Below are positions 46,573 to 55,583 of a DNA stretch of 64,000 nucleotides, one piece after another (positions within the stretch are counted from its first letter, which is position 1; every line of letters begins with the position of its first letter). The position numbers were made by a program, and so were the translations under genes. Under the pieces are notes generated by a model. The model worked only from the letters and a program-made list of their open reading frames with translations, did not search any database and was not told where the DNA came from. Source of the stretch: Nesterenkonia xinjiangensis (GTDB lineage: Bacteria; Actinomycetota; Actinomycetes; Actinomycetales; Micrococcaceae). The stretch covers positions 3,286,001 to 3,350,000 of the forward strand of contig NZ_JACCFY010000001.1 of assembly GCF_013410745.1 (NCBI RefSeq). Reading direction: 5' to 3'.

Positions 46573-47937
46573 TCAGGAATCCTCTGTCCCGGAGTGTCGG
46601 GCCTCGGCGGTGCCGTGAACTTCGACACCTCCGATCACCGTCGCCCGCAGCACGGGCGAGACCGCGGGCTCGTCCACCGTGCCCAGGTAGGGCAGCAGCG
46701 GAGTGCGGGCCCGCGCGTCGGTGCTCCAGGCCGCGGTGCGCGAATCCGGGGTCTGCACCGCCAGGGCCTCCGCCTCCCAGACGGTGTAGCTCGCCGCCGC
46801 GCCGGGGTCGAGCTGCGGCGCCAGGGCGGCCAGCGCGGGCGCCGCACCATCGGCGGCGGGCAGGGAGCGGTGGGCCGCCCGCGTCTGAGCGTTGAAGGCC
46901 GCCCGCACCGAGACCGGCGACTCCTCGCGGTGCACGTGGGCTGCGATCAGCTGCCACGGGTCAGCGGCCTCGGACGGCGCGACGGAGGTGGGGATCCCCA
47001 CGCTCAGCGCCAGGCCGAGGTGTCCGGGGCGGCGCAGCAGCACATGGACGGCCGTGCCGACGAGGGCCTCCCAGTCCTGACGGTGTGCCGAGTCGAAATC
47101 CACCAGGACAGTCGGTCGGTCGGGACGCGGCGTCATTCCGCGGTCCTGGAGTCGGCGGCGCGTCTCGGCGACCAGGGCCGCCACGGCGGCGGGAGGGTGT
47201 CCCCCGACCTCCAGGAGCAGCTGACGTGACTCTTCCGCCACGGCGGCGGAGACAGTCACCAGGTGCTCGACAGCCAGCTCCCGGACGTCCTCGGAGCTCA
47301 GGGAGGTGCCCGCGGAGTCCTGTGGGGTGAGCTCAGGGATGAGCTCCGCGAGTCGGAGCTCCACGCCAACCGGAGCTCCGGCCGCGTCGTCGACATGCTC
47401 GAGCAGGTCCAGCAGGCGCCTCACGGCGACTCGCACCTCGTGGAGGGCGTGCGGGCCGTCTTCCAGGGTCAGGCCGGTCATCCGTACCGCCGGGAGGACC
47501 ACGACCGGATGCCAGCGGGCAGCTTTCACCACCTCTATCAGGCGGGTCCGAAGCTGGCCGGCCGGGTCGTCCAGCTCCTCAGCCGAGACTCCAAGCATGA
47601 GGCGCAGGGCTCCTTGGCCATGGGCGGCCGCCACATCCAGCGCCGCGGCCGCTCCCCCGGCGTCCAGCGATTCGAGATCCCGGTCCAGGCGCCCCACGAA
47701 CGCAGGAGCGACCAGACCACGGCCCAGCTCCTGACGTTCGAGACGGTCGGTCAGCCGACCCGCAGTGTCCGGGTCGCCGAGCCAGGAGATCAGCCCATCG
47801 TCGACGACCATCGCCTCGGAGTACGGCTCGGCGATGCTGTGGATGGTGCCGTCGATCAGCAGCCGCGGGATGTTCTCGCGCGCCTGGTGCTCCAGCGGGA
47901 AGGGCTCGGGCTCCTGCCCGGCCTGTGCGCTCGTCAT
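46573..47937 (-). CDS. Amidohydrolase-like protein lacking metal ligands
   Basis: Protein of 454 aa. The start LLIDGTIHSIAEPYSEAMVV and the end PVLRATVIGGVEVHG are the beta-sandwich parts of amidohydrolases, and FNAQTRAAHRSL with PGAAASYTVWEAEALAVQ resembles their C-terminal region. However, where family members have PGFVDxHxH this one reads GLVAPAFVGRLDRDL, and no other HxH was seen, so the binuclear metal site is missing. ATG 47937 is 17 nt after the helY stop. Probably an enzymatically dead or re-purposed paralogue co-transcribed with helY. Confidence 0.65.
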   Translation of the reverse strand: MTSAQAGQEPEPFPLEHQARENIPRLLIDGTIHSIAEPYSEAMVVDDGLISWLGDPDTAGRLTDRLERQELGRGLVAPAFVGRLDRDLESLDAGGAAAALDVAAAHGQGALRLMLGVSAEELDDPAGQLRTRLIEVVKAARWHPVVVLPAVRMTGLTLEDGPHALHEVRVAVRRLLDLLEHVDDAAGAPVGVELRLAELIPELTPQDSAGTSLSSEDVRELAVEHLVTVSAAVAEESRQLLLEVGGHPPAAVAALVAETRRRLQDRGMTPRPDRPTVLVDFDSAHRQDWEALVGTAVHVLLRRPGHLGLALSVGIPTSVAPSEAADPWQLIAAHVHREESPVSVRAAFNAQTRAAHRSLPAADGAAPALAALAPQLDPGAAASYTVWEAEALAVQTPDSRTAAWSTDARARTPLLPYLGTVDEPAVSPVLRATVIGGVEVHGTAEARHSGTEDS

Positions 47938-47953
47938 GGGAATGATCCCGTCC

Positions 47954-50900
47954 TCACAGTCGTTCGTCCTCGGGGCCGGCAGTCTGCCGGCTGTCTTCTG
48001 CCTCGTCGGTGCCTTCGTCGGTGCCTTCGTCGGTGCCTTCGTCGGTGCCTTCGTCGGTGCCCTCGAAGGTGCCCTCGAAGGTGCCCTCGAAGGTGCCCTC
48101 GCCGTCGTCGCCCTCGTCCAGGCCAGGCAGAGCGGCCACCGCAGAGTAGGCCACCACTCCCCTGGCCACGAGATCGACCGCCTCATGACAGCGGGCTGAC
48201 AGTCTGGCGGCAGTGTGTGGGGCACGGCCGAGCTGGTCCAGCGAGTCGACGCACTGCTTCGCCCAGCGGACGAAGTCTCCGGCGGCCAGCGGAGAGTCCT
48301 CCAGGGCCTGACGCAGGCTGAGTCCGGACGCCCAGGCGTGCATCGGCACCACCAGCCCCATCTCCGGGGCCGGTGTGGGCTCCAGATGGTGCTGCTTCTC
48401 CAGTGCCTCCAGCTCGTCATGGACGTCGACGGCGGCACGGACCGCGGCGTTCAGCCGTTGAGTGGGCATCTGCGGCATGGCACCTTCATCGTCCCGCTTC
48501 GCCTGGTAGGTCAGCACCGTGGAGAAGGCGGCGAGCTCCGCGGCAGAGAGGCTGGCGAGGACGCCGCGCTGCTGGAGCATCTCGGTGAACAGATCCCGCT
48601 CCCCGTAGATGCGGCGCAGACGCTGCCCCCGCTCGGTGACGGCGAACTCCGGCGCATCCCACTCCCCCTGGGAGGAGGGAACCTGAACATCTGCTCTAGC
48701 GCCCCCGGACGCCGACTCTGCGGCGGACCCGGGCAGCGACTCCGGCTCCGGCACCAGATGCCCCAGCTCGACCAGGACCCCACAGATCCTGTCGAAGGTC
48801 TTGGCGATGGACCCGGTGCGGCGATTGATCCGTTCCTTGATCTGATCGGTCTCACGGCGCAGCCGCCACCAGCGCTCGGCCCAACGGGCATGCTCCTCGC
48901 GCTCCCCGCAGCTGTGGCACGGATGCCTGCGAAGCTGAGACTCCAGGGAGTCCACGGCGTCCTCGTCGGGCTCATCGACGAATCCGAAGCCGGGCGCGGG
49001 AGCGTCACGGCGGGGTGGAACACGATCGCGCAGAGCGCTTCGCATCGCCGCGGCCAGATCGCGACGCACCTTGGGCACCTTGACCTGCGGCTTCCGGGGC
49101 AGTCGGATGCTCGTCAGAACCTCGGGCGGCTGGCTGAAGTCCTCCACAGTGAGTCGCCGCAGCTGACCCGCCGCGGTGATCACATTGGGCCGTGGATCAT
49201 GCTCCGGGGCGCTGTGCACCACCAGGCACTCCCCCATCCGGCGCCGTCCGGCCACCTCGACGACATCGCCGGGCTGCAGGGCCGCCAGCACCCGCACCAG
49301 CTCGCGGCGACGCTGACGGTTCCTCGCCTTGGCCTGTCCCTTCTGCACCTCGGCGAGACGCCGGCGCAGCTCGGCGTACTCCCGGAAGTCACCCAGGTGA
49401 CAGGTCATGGCCTGCGCGTACCCCTTCATGGATGACTCCCGCTGGGCGACCTCACGGGCCTGACCCACCACGGAACGGTCGGCCTGGAACTGGGCGAAGG
49501 AGGATTCCAGGATCGTGCGCGCCCTGTCCCGGCCGAACTGGGCGGTCAGGTTGACCGCCATGTTGTAGCTCGGGCGGAAGCTGGAGTTCAGCGGATACGT
49601 GCGCCTGGAGGCCAGACCGGCCACCTGACGGGGGTCCATTCCGGGCTGCCAGACGACGACCGCGTGGCCCTCGACGTCGATGCCACGTCGGCCCGCACGT
49701 CCGGTCAGCTGGGTGTATTCGCCGGGAGTGACGTCCACATGAGACTCACCGTTGAACTTGTCGAGCTTCTCGAGCACGACGGTGCGCGCAGGCATGTTGA
49801 TGCCCAGGGCCAACGTCTCCGTGGCGAAGACGACCTTCAGCAGCCCTTCCGCGAAGAGCGCCTCGACGAGCTCCTTGAACGGGGGCAGCATTCCGGCGTG
49901 ATGGGAGGCGACGCCGTTGACCAGCGCTTCACGGAAGCTGTCGTAGCCCAGCACGGAGAGATCCTCGGCAGGCAGCTCCCAGCCCATCTGCTCCACGCGA
50001 GATGCGATCTCACGGGCCTCCTCACGGGTGGTCAGCTGGATGCCGGCCCTCAAGCACTGCTCGACGGCGGCCTCGCAGCCGGCGCGGGAGAAGATGAAGC
50101 TGATGCAGGGCAGCAGCCCGTCCCGGTCCAGGGCGCGGATCATCCTGGGGCGGTTGACCCGTGCTCGTGCGCCCGAGGAGCCCGAGATGCCGGAGACGCC
50201 AGCGCTCATCTGGGTCGAGGAACGACGCTCCGAGGCACGCTCGCGGCGAGGGGCCCGGCGTCCACGGCCCCGGGAGCGGTGCCCGCCGGAACGGCGAGAC
50301 GGTGGGGCCTGCTGGCGCTGGGCCAGGCGCTGCAGCTCCGGATTCACCAGCAGCTGGCCACCCTCGGCGGCGTCGTGCTGGTCGTCGTCGGTGATGAACA
50401 GGTCATGGAGCTGGTGGTCCACCAGCATGTGCTGCCAGAGCGGCACGGGCCGATGCTCGGAGACCACCACCGCGGTCTCTCCCCGGACGGTGTCCAGCCA
50501 GGCGCCGAACTCCTCGGCGTTGGAGACCGTGGCGCTGAGCGCCACGAGCTGCACGTGCTCGGGGAGATGGATGATGACCTCCTCCCAGACGGCTCCGCGG
50601 AACCGGTCGGCGAGGTAGTGGACCTCGTCCATGACCACGTAGCTGAGGTTCTGCAGCGCCTCGGAGTCCGAGTAGAGCATGTTGCGCAGGACCTCGGTGG
50701 TCATGACCACGATCTGTGCGCCCGCATTGATGGAGGTGTCTCCGGTGAGAAGTCCGACACGGTCGACGCCGTGATCCGCCACCAGATCCTGGTACTTCTG
50801 ATTGGACAGCGCCTTGATCGGCGTCGTGTAGAAGGTCTTGGTGCCCGTGGCCAGGCCCAGGTGGACCGCGAACTCGCCGACGATGGTCTTTCCGGCCCCG

Positions 50901-51067
50901 GTCGGGGCCGCCACCAGGACGGCCTTCCCTGCCTCCAGATGTCGGCAGGCCTCCAGCTGGAACTCATCAAGCTCGAAGCCCTGCTCACGGCGGAAGGCTC
51001 CCAGCTCGGTCTTGGCGTCTGCGGTGCGGCGTCGAGCCTGGGCGTATCGCTCGGCCGGTGAACTCAT
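47954..51067 (-). CDS. helY: Ski2/Mtr4-like DEAD/DEAH-box RNA helicase HelY
   Basis: Superfamily 2 helicase of 1037 aa. Motif I APTGAGKT (about 56-63), motif II DEVH in VMDEVHYLADRF, SATVSNAEEFGAW for motif III, and motif VI GRAGRRG are present. Then come the helicase C lobe, a long arch-like insertion and a DSHCT/C-terminal helical domain from about 850. A basic low-complexity insert (RRSGGHRSRGRGRRAP) sits near 265. The C-terminal tail is a run of EGTFE and EGTDE repeats encoded by a 12-bp tandem array. Likely acts in RNA turnover with RNase E and PNPase. Confidence 0.9.
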   Translation of the reverse strand: MSSPAERYAQARRRTADAKTELGAFRREQGFELDEFQLEACRHLEAGKAVLVAAPTGAGKTIVGEFAVHLGLATGTKTFYTTPIKALSNQKYQDLVADHGVDRVGLLTGDTSINAGAQIVVMTTEVLRNMLYSDSEALQNLSYVVMDEVHYLADRFRGAVWEEVIIHLPEHVQLVALSATVSNAEEFGAWLDTVRGETAVVVSEHRPVPLWQHMLVDHQLHDLFITDDDQHDAAEGGQLLVNPELQRLAQRQQAPPSRRSGGHRSRGRGRRAPRRERASERRSSTQMSAGVSGISGSSGARARVNRPRMIRALDRDGLLPCISFIFSRAGCEAAVEQCLRAGIQLTTREEAREIASRVEQMGWELPAEDLSVLGYDSFREALVNGVASHHAGMLPPFKELVEALFAEGLLKVVFATETLALGINMPARTVVLEKLDKFNGESHVDVTPGEYTQLTGRAGRRGIDVEGHAVVVWQPGMDPRQVAGLASRRTYPLNSSFRPSYNMAVNLTAQFGRDRARTILESSFAQFQADRSVVGQAREVAQRESSMKGYAQAMTCHLGDFREYAELRRRLAEVQKGQAKARNRQRRRELVRVLAALQPGDVVEVAGRRRMGECLVVHSAPEHDPRPNVITAAGQLRRLTVEDFSQPPEVLTSIRLPRKPQVKVPKVRRDLAAAMRSALRDRVPPRRDAPAPGFGFVDEPDEDAVDSLESQLRRHPCHSCGEREEHARWAERWWRLRRETDQIKERINRRTGSIAKTFDRICGVLVELGHLVPEPESLPGSAAESASGGARADVQVPSSQGEWDAPEFAVTERGQRLRRIYGERDLFTEMLQQRGVLASLSAAELAAFSTVLTYQAKRDDEGAMPQMPTQRLNAAVRAAVDVHDELEALEKQHHLEPTPAPEMGLVVPMHAWASGLSLRQALEDSPLAAGDFVRWAKQCVDSLDQLGRAPHTAARLSARCHEAVDLVARGVVAYSAVAALPGLDEGDDGEGTFEGTFEGTFEGTDEGTDEGTDEGTDEGTDEAEDSRQTAGPEDERL
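48009..48092 (-). repeat. 12-bp tandem repeat in the 3' end of helY
   Basis: Seven contiguous 12-mers in two variants: GTGCCTTCGTCG x4 (48009-48056) and GTGCCCTCGAAG x3 (48057-48092), with partial copies on both sides. On the coding strand they specify acidic DEGT and FEGT tetrapeptides at the HelY C-terminus. Copy changes would stay in frame. Confidence 0.95.
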
Positions 51068-51152
51068 GCCTCCCAGCCTATGGCATCGCGAGGCCTGTCA
51101 TATGAAGTTGCCCGGCGGAACCTTCCCAGGGTCCGGGAGTAGGCTGACGGTC

Positions 51153-52439
51153 GTGCCTGCCGACCCTCGATCTGCCGCAGCCGCAGGGAACCCGCAACGT
51201 CATATGCGCCTGTTCCCCTTCCATACCGTGGTGCTCGGGGCACTGATCCCGGCCTTCATCTTCAGCATCGGGATCGGTGCCATGCTGCCGATCATCGCCC
51301 CGCACGCCATCCAGCAGGGAGCCACGCTCGCCGTGGCCGGGGTGATCGCCGCGATGCTGCCGGTCGGGCAGATCCTGGCGGACATCCCCGCAGGGGCTCT
51401 CGCCTCCCGGATCGGTGATCGCCCGGCGATGCTGCTGGCGGGAGGGACGGCCTGCCTGGGCCTGCTGGGCGCTGCCCTGGCCGATTCGCTGATCGCTCTC
51501 GCGCTGGCCATTCTGCTCGTCGGCGCCGCCAACGCGGTGTTCCACCTCGCCCGACATTCGTATCTGACTGAGATCACCCCGCCGATGCACCGGGCCCGGG
51601 TGCTCTCCACCCTGGGCGGCGTCCACCGGATCGGGCAGTTCGTCGGCCCGTTCATCGGAGCGCTGGTGCTGCAGACCGGAGACCTGCGCCTGGTCTTCCT
51701 GCTGGCCACGGCGACGGCGGCGGCCGCATCCGTGACAGTCGCGCTCTCCCGGCCGGAGGAGCGACGCAGAGACTCGGGCCAGCGACGCTCGGACTCGGAG
51801 GCCGAGGACACCGTTGTGCGACCGAGCCTGCGCACGGTGCTGCGTGATCATCGCGCCCTGCTGCTGACCCTGGGGGTCCCGGTGCTGCTGGTGGGCTGCA
51901 TCCGAGGTGCACGGCAGCAGGTCATCCCGCTCTGGGGAGAGCATCTCGGACTGGATCCGGCGACGATCTCGATCATCTACGGGATCGCCGGCGGCATCGA
52001 CATGCTGCTGTTCTATCCGGCCGGCAAGATCATGGACCACTTCGGGCGGCTGTGGATGGGTGTGCCGGCGATGGTGGTCCTTGGGCTCGCGATGGCCCTG
52101 GTGCCGCTGACCCAGGGAGCCGCTCAGCTGACCTGGGTGGCGGTGGCACTCGGCCTGGGCAACGGGTTGGGCTCTGGGATCATGATGACCGTCGCCTCCG
52201 ACGTCGCACCCTCCGCCGGGAGACCCCAGTTCCTCGGTGCCTGGCGGCTCCTGCAGGACCTGGGCATCGCCGCCGGCCCTCTGATCATCGCCGCCGGTGC
52301 GGCGCTGGGCTCGCTGGCGGCCGGTATCTGGGTGGCCGCCGCGATGGGGCCCGCGGCGGGTGCCGCCCTGCAGCGCTGGCTGCCACGCTGGTCGGTGCAC
52401 GCGAATCGCACCACGCGGCGTCGAGCCGGACTGCTCTGA
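51153..52439 (+). CDS. Major facilitator superfamily transporter
   Basis: Permease of 428 aa with about 12 hydrophobic helices. The loop ASRIGDRPAMLLAGG after helix 2 is the MFS motif A, and a charged central loop (RPEERRRDSGQRRSDSEAED) separates the two six-helix halves. GTG 51153 is used because a -10-like TAGGCT (51140-51145) ends 7 nt upstream, giving a leaderless mRNA; ATG 51204 is the alternative and begins at the first helix. Divergent from helY. Substrate unknown; drug or sugar efflux possible. Confidence 0.85.
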   Translation: MPADPRSAAAAGNPQRHMRLFPFHTVVLGALIPAFIFSIGIGAMLPIIAPHAIQQGATLAVAGVIAAMLPVGQILADIPAGALASRIGDRPAMLLAGGTACLGLLGAALADSLIALALAILLVGAANAVFHLARHSYLTEITPPMHRARVLSTLGGVHRIGQFVGPFIGALVLQTGDLRLVFLLATATAAAASVTVALSRPEERRRDSGQRRSDSEAEDTVVRPSLRTVLRDHRALLLTLGVPVLLVGCIRGARQQVIPLWGEHLGLDPATISIIYGIAGGIDMLLFYPAGKIMDHFGRLWMGVPAMVVLGLAMALVPLTQGAAQLTWVAVALGLGNGLGSGIMMTVASDVAPSAGRPQFLGAWRLLQDLGIAAGPLIIAAGAALGSLAAGIWVAAAMGPAAGAALQRWLPRWSVHANRTTRRRAGLL

Positions 52440-52516
52440 GGCCAGGGCCGCTCTCAACGATGGTGGGCTTCCTCGACCATGGGGACACGTCGGTCGGGCT
52501 GCCCTGCAGAACGCGT

Positions 52517-53620
52517 TCAGGCCATGCGCGGTGCGGAGGTGCTGCTGCGCACTACCAGCTCATAGGGCAGGGGCCCAGGCACCTGCTCCGGCCCGGACAG
52601 GGACCTGGCCGCCTCCGCAGAGGTCGCGGCGGAGTCCGGAACCGGCGGACCATCGGCAGGATCTGAGCCCGAGCCGGCGGGACGGGGGTCCTCGATGCGC
52701 TCCAGAATGTCCCGGGCGGCCTGCCCGCCCTGGTTCAGCGGGTGCTGGTCCACCGTGGTGAGCCCGAAGAGCGGTCCCAGGTCATGGCCGTCCATGCCGA
52801 CGACGGAGATGTCCTGCGGGACCTCCAGCCCGAGCTCCCTGGCTGCCAGAAGTGCACCGATCGCCATCTCATCGGAGAAGGCCACCAGGCCGGTCGGCGC
52901 CGCCTCCGAACGTCCGAGGATCAGCTTCGCGGCGCGGTGACCCCCCTCGATGGTGAAGTCGGCGGTCACGCAGAGCCGTGGATCGGCCTCCAGCCCGGCC
53001 TCGGCGAGAGCGTCGCGGAAGCCGGCCTCGCGGCGCGCAGGGATGTGGAAGTCACGGTTGAAGCTGGCCTCGGCACCGATCCGGCCGATACGGGTGTGCC
53101 CCAGCCGCAGAAGATGTTCCACGGCGAGCCGGGCGAGGGCATGGTCGTCGACGGCTCGGCCGAACAGGCGAGGGTTCGAGCCCCCGAGGGTGAGGACCGG
53201 GATGCCGAGCTGGGTGAGCTGATCGATCTCCTCGGCGTCCAGCTCCATGGCGACCACGATCAGCCCGTCGACCCGGCGCCGACGGAGGAAGGAGGAGAAG
53301 ATCTCGCGGCGGAGCGCCTCATCATCGGAGACGTTGTACAGCGTCAGATCGTAACCGCGCCGACTGAGCTCCTCCGAGATGCCGGTGAGCACCGTGGAGA
53401 AGAACCAGCGGTGCAGGTCAGGGAGCATGACCCCGATGTTGCGGCTGCGTCCCGAGGCCAGGCTCGAAGCAGCCGAGGAGACCACGTAGCCGAGCTCGCC
53501 GGCCACCCGCAGGACCTTCTCCCGGGTGAGGGGAGAGACGTGTCCACGCCCGCTGAGGGCGCGGGACACCGTCGCGGACGACACGCCCGCGGTGCGGGCG
53601 ACCTCATCGATGCTGACCAC
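52517..53620 (-). CDS. LacI-family transcriptional regulator of maltodextrin genes
   Basis: Repressor of 367 aa. The HTH and hinge (SIDEVARTAGVSSATVSRAL, then GRGHVSPLTREKVLRVAGEL) fill 2-50, followed by a periplasmic-binding-protein-like effector domain (RNIGVMLPDLHRWFFSTVL, VVGMDGHDLGPLFGLTTVDQ). A Pro/Glu/Ser-rich insertion (about 318-340) interrupts the C-terminal end. GTG start, 12 nt downstream of the alpha-glucosidase gene, so it is co-transcribed with it and likely binds the two AAGCG-type palindromes between aglA and malE. Confidence 0.88.
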   Translation of the reverse strand: MVSIDEVARTAGVSSATVSRALSGRGHVSPLTREKVLRVAGELGYVVSSAASSLASGRSRNIGVMLPDLHRWFFSTVLTGISEELSRRGYDLTLYNVSDDEALRREIFSSFLRRRRVDGLIVVAMELDAEEIDQLTQLGIPVLTLGGSNPRLFGRAVDDHALARLAVEHLLRLGHTRIGRIGAEASFNRDFHIPARREAGFRDALAEAGLEADPRLCVTADFTIEGGHRAAKLILGRSEAAPTGLVAFSDEMAIGALLAARELGLEVPQDISVVGMDGHDLGPLFGLTTVDQHPLNQGGQAARDILERIEDPRPAGSGSDPADGPPVPDSAATSAEAARSLSGPEQVPGPLPYELVVRSSTSAPRMA

Positions 53621-53632
53621 GGTCTCGATTCC

Positions 53633-55390
53633 TCAGCTGAACTCGGGGCTCTCCGGCGAGACCAACCATACAACGGCGTCGGACGGAAGCAGGGCGGCCG
53701 CTCCCCCGACGGAGCTCTGTTCGACGCCGTGCTGAGCCGACGGGAGGTGGGTGCTGGCCGCCAGCACCGTCGCTGCGGAGGGCAGCGCCACCGGGTCGGC
53801 ACCCAGGTTCGCCAGCACGACGACGCCCTGGTTGCGCAGGGCGAGCACCTCGGCGGCCTCGGCGCCCAGCAGGTCCTTGACATCGAGCCACTCCACCGAC
53901 CCCTCCCCCAGCCGGTGGGTCCGGCGCAGCGCGAGCAGCCGGCGGTACATCGAGAGGGTGGAGTCGGCGTCGTGGCGCTGTCCGTCGCGGGCATACTCCC
54001 CCCAGCCCTGCGGCTGCGGGATCCAGGAGCGTCCGGTGGCGCTGAAGCCGTGAGCCGGAGCGTGGGCCTCCCACGGGATCGGCACCCGGCACCCGTCACG
54101 GCCGTATCGCTCACCGGAGGTGCGGAACCAGGTGGGATCCTGGCGGGCGTCGTCAGGGATCTCGAGCACCTCGGGCAGACCCAGCTCCTCCCCCTGGTAG
54201 AGGTAGGCGGAGCCGGGCAGGGCCAGCATCAGTGCGGTGGCCGCCCGGGCTCGCTGCAGGGCTTGGGAGGGGTCAGGCAGCCCTGGAGAGTCCGAGCCGA
54301 TGCCGGCGCCCTGCGGACTTTCGGCGGTCAGCCCCAGCCGGGTGGCGTGGCGGACGACGTCGTGATTCGACAGCACCCAGGTGCTGGGCGCTCCCACGGA
54401 GCTGAAGGCGGTCAGCGAATCGTCGATGGTCCGCCGCAGCGCCGAGGCGTCCCACGGAGTCTCCAGGTAGTGGAAGTTGAAGGTCTGGTGCATCTCGTCG
54501 GGGCGGACCCACAGGGCGGTCTTCTCGATGGTGGAGACCCAGGCCTCCCCGCACAGGGCGCGGTCCCCGTCGTACTGGGCGAGGAGACGGTTCCAGTCTC
54601 GGTAGATGTCATGCACACCTACCTGCTCCCAGTAGGGTGCCGGCGTCGCGTCGCCGCCCATCGAGGCGGCCTGCGGATCCGGGGTCCAGTCCGGGAAGGT
54701 CGGGTCCTTGACCATGCCGTGTGCGACGTCCACGCGGAACCCGTCCACCCCACGATCCAGCCAGAAGCGCAGGATGCGACGGAACTCCTCCTGGACCTCC
54801 TCAGAGTCCCAGTTGAAGTCCGGCTGGCTGGTGTCGAACAGATGCAGGTACCACTGCCCAGGGCTGCCGTCCGCCTCGGTGACCCGGGTCCAGGCGGGGC
54901 CGCCGAAGATGGACTCCCAGTTGGTGGGCGGCTGGTCGCCCTCGGGGCCGCGGCCCTCCCGGAAGATGTATCGCGCACGCTCCGGCGAGCCCGGCGCGGC
55001 GGTCAGCGCCTCCTGGAACCAGGGGTGCTGGTCCGAGGAGTGGTTGGGCACCAGGTCCACGATGATGCGGATCCCCCGAGCGTGGGCTGCGGCGAGGAGC
55101 TCATCGAAGTCGGCGAGCGTGCCGAAGAGCGGGTCGACGTCGCAGTAGTCGGCGACGTCATAGCCGGCGTCCTTCTGCGGGGAGACCATGAAAGGACTCA
55201 GCCAGAGGGCGTCGACGCCCAGCTCGTCCAGCGCATCCAGTCGACCGGTGATGCCGCGCAGATCGCCCACTCCGTCGCCGGAGGCGTCTGCGAAGGAGCG
55301 CGGGTAGATCTGGTAGATGACGGCGGTGCGCCACCACTCGGGGGCGGTGAGGGCCTGGGGGATGCGGCGTGCCTCGTGGCTGGTGTGCAT
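53633..55390 (-). CDS. GH13 alpha-glucosidase (oligo-1,6-glucosidase type)
   Basis: Cytoplasmic glycoside hydrolase of 585 aa releasing glucose from maltose or isomalto-oligosaccharides. AVIYQIYPRSFADASGDGVG, then DLVPNHSSDQHPWF, the nucleophile Asp in GFRVDVAHGM (about 205), the acid/base Glu in LCGEAWVST (about 265) and Asp in LSNHDVVRH are all present. No signal peptide. ATG 55390 is preceded by a minus-strand TACAGT (complement of 55397-55402), so the message may be leaderless. Divergent from malEFG. Confidence 0.9.
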   Translation of the reverse strand: MHTSHEARRIPQALTAPEWWRTAVIYQIYPRSFADASGDGVGDLRGITGRLDALDELGVDALWLSPFMVSPQKDAGYDVADYCDVDPLFGTLADFDELLAAAHARGIRIIVDLVPNHSSDQHPWFQEALTAAPGSPERARYIFREGRGPEGDQPPTNWESIFGGPAWTRVTEADGSPGQWYLHLFDTSQPDFNWDSEEVQEEFRRILRFWLDRGVDGFRVDVAHGMVKDPTFPDWTPDPQAASMGGDATPAPYWEQVGVHDIYRDWNRLLAQYDGDRALCGEAWVSTIEKTALWVRPDEMHQTFNFHYLETPWDASALRRTIDDSLTAFSSVGAPSTWVLSNHDVVRHATRLGLTAESPQGAGIGSDSPGLPDPSQALQRARAATALMLALPGSAYLYQGEELGLPEVLEIPDDARQDPTWFRTSGERYGRDGCRVPIPWEAHAPAHGFSATGRSWIPQPQGWGEYARDGQRHDADSTLSMYRRLLALRRTHRLGEGSVEWLDVKDLLGAEAAEVLALRNQGVVVLANLGADPVALPSAATVLAASTHLPSAQHGVEQSSVGGAAALLPSDAVVWLVSPESPEFS

Positions 55391-55403
55391 GATCACACTG
55401 TAC

Positions 55404-55419
55404 TGGCAAGCGTTTACAT
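55404..55419. promoter_or_regulatory. LacI-type operator upstream of alpha-glucosidase
   Basis: TGGCAAGCGTTTACAT, a palindrome-like site with the AAGCGTTT centre typical of LacI/GalR operators. It lies immediately upstream of the alpha-glucosidase -10, inside the promoter spacer. Confidence 0.7.
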
Positions 55420-55474
55420 TTCACACCTCCGCCAGTGCCCGCGTGGCCGCAGCCTAAGGCCACAATCTCGATGC

Positions 55475-55518
55475 TTGCAATGAGCGGTGACCTGACTCAT
55501 ACTGGAAGCGCTTGCAGT
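55475..55518 (+). promoter_or_regulatory. malE promoter with LacI operator at the start site
   Basis: TTGCAA (55475-55480), 17 bp, CATACT (55498-55503), then the operator TGGAAGCGCTTGCAGT (55503-55518) with a perfect AAGCGCTT centre. The predicted start point falls inside the operator, so the repressor would block initiation. The site matches that at 55404-55419, 99 bp away. Confidence 0.72.
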
Positions 55519-55583
55519 GAGGTGGCTCACGTGACCTCCTCCATCGCACCTGTCATGCACATCGACGATCAGAGGGACACACT

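Noticed and set aside
48002-48107. Repeat array as a regulatory DNA element or CRISPR
   Set aside because: It is a contiguous in-frame 12-bp coding repeat inside helY with no spacers.
46573-48438. Longer version of the amidohydrolase-like protein starting at 48438
   Set aside because: The added N-terminus runs antiparallel-frame through the end of helY and is Arg/Thr/Pro-rich shadow sequence; the ATG at 47937 fits the domain start.
52742-55483. 913-codon open frame opposite the LacI and alpha-glucosidase genes
   Set aside because: Shadow of two well-supported minus-strand genes; no conserved sequence.
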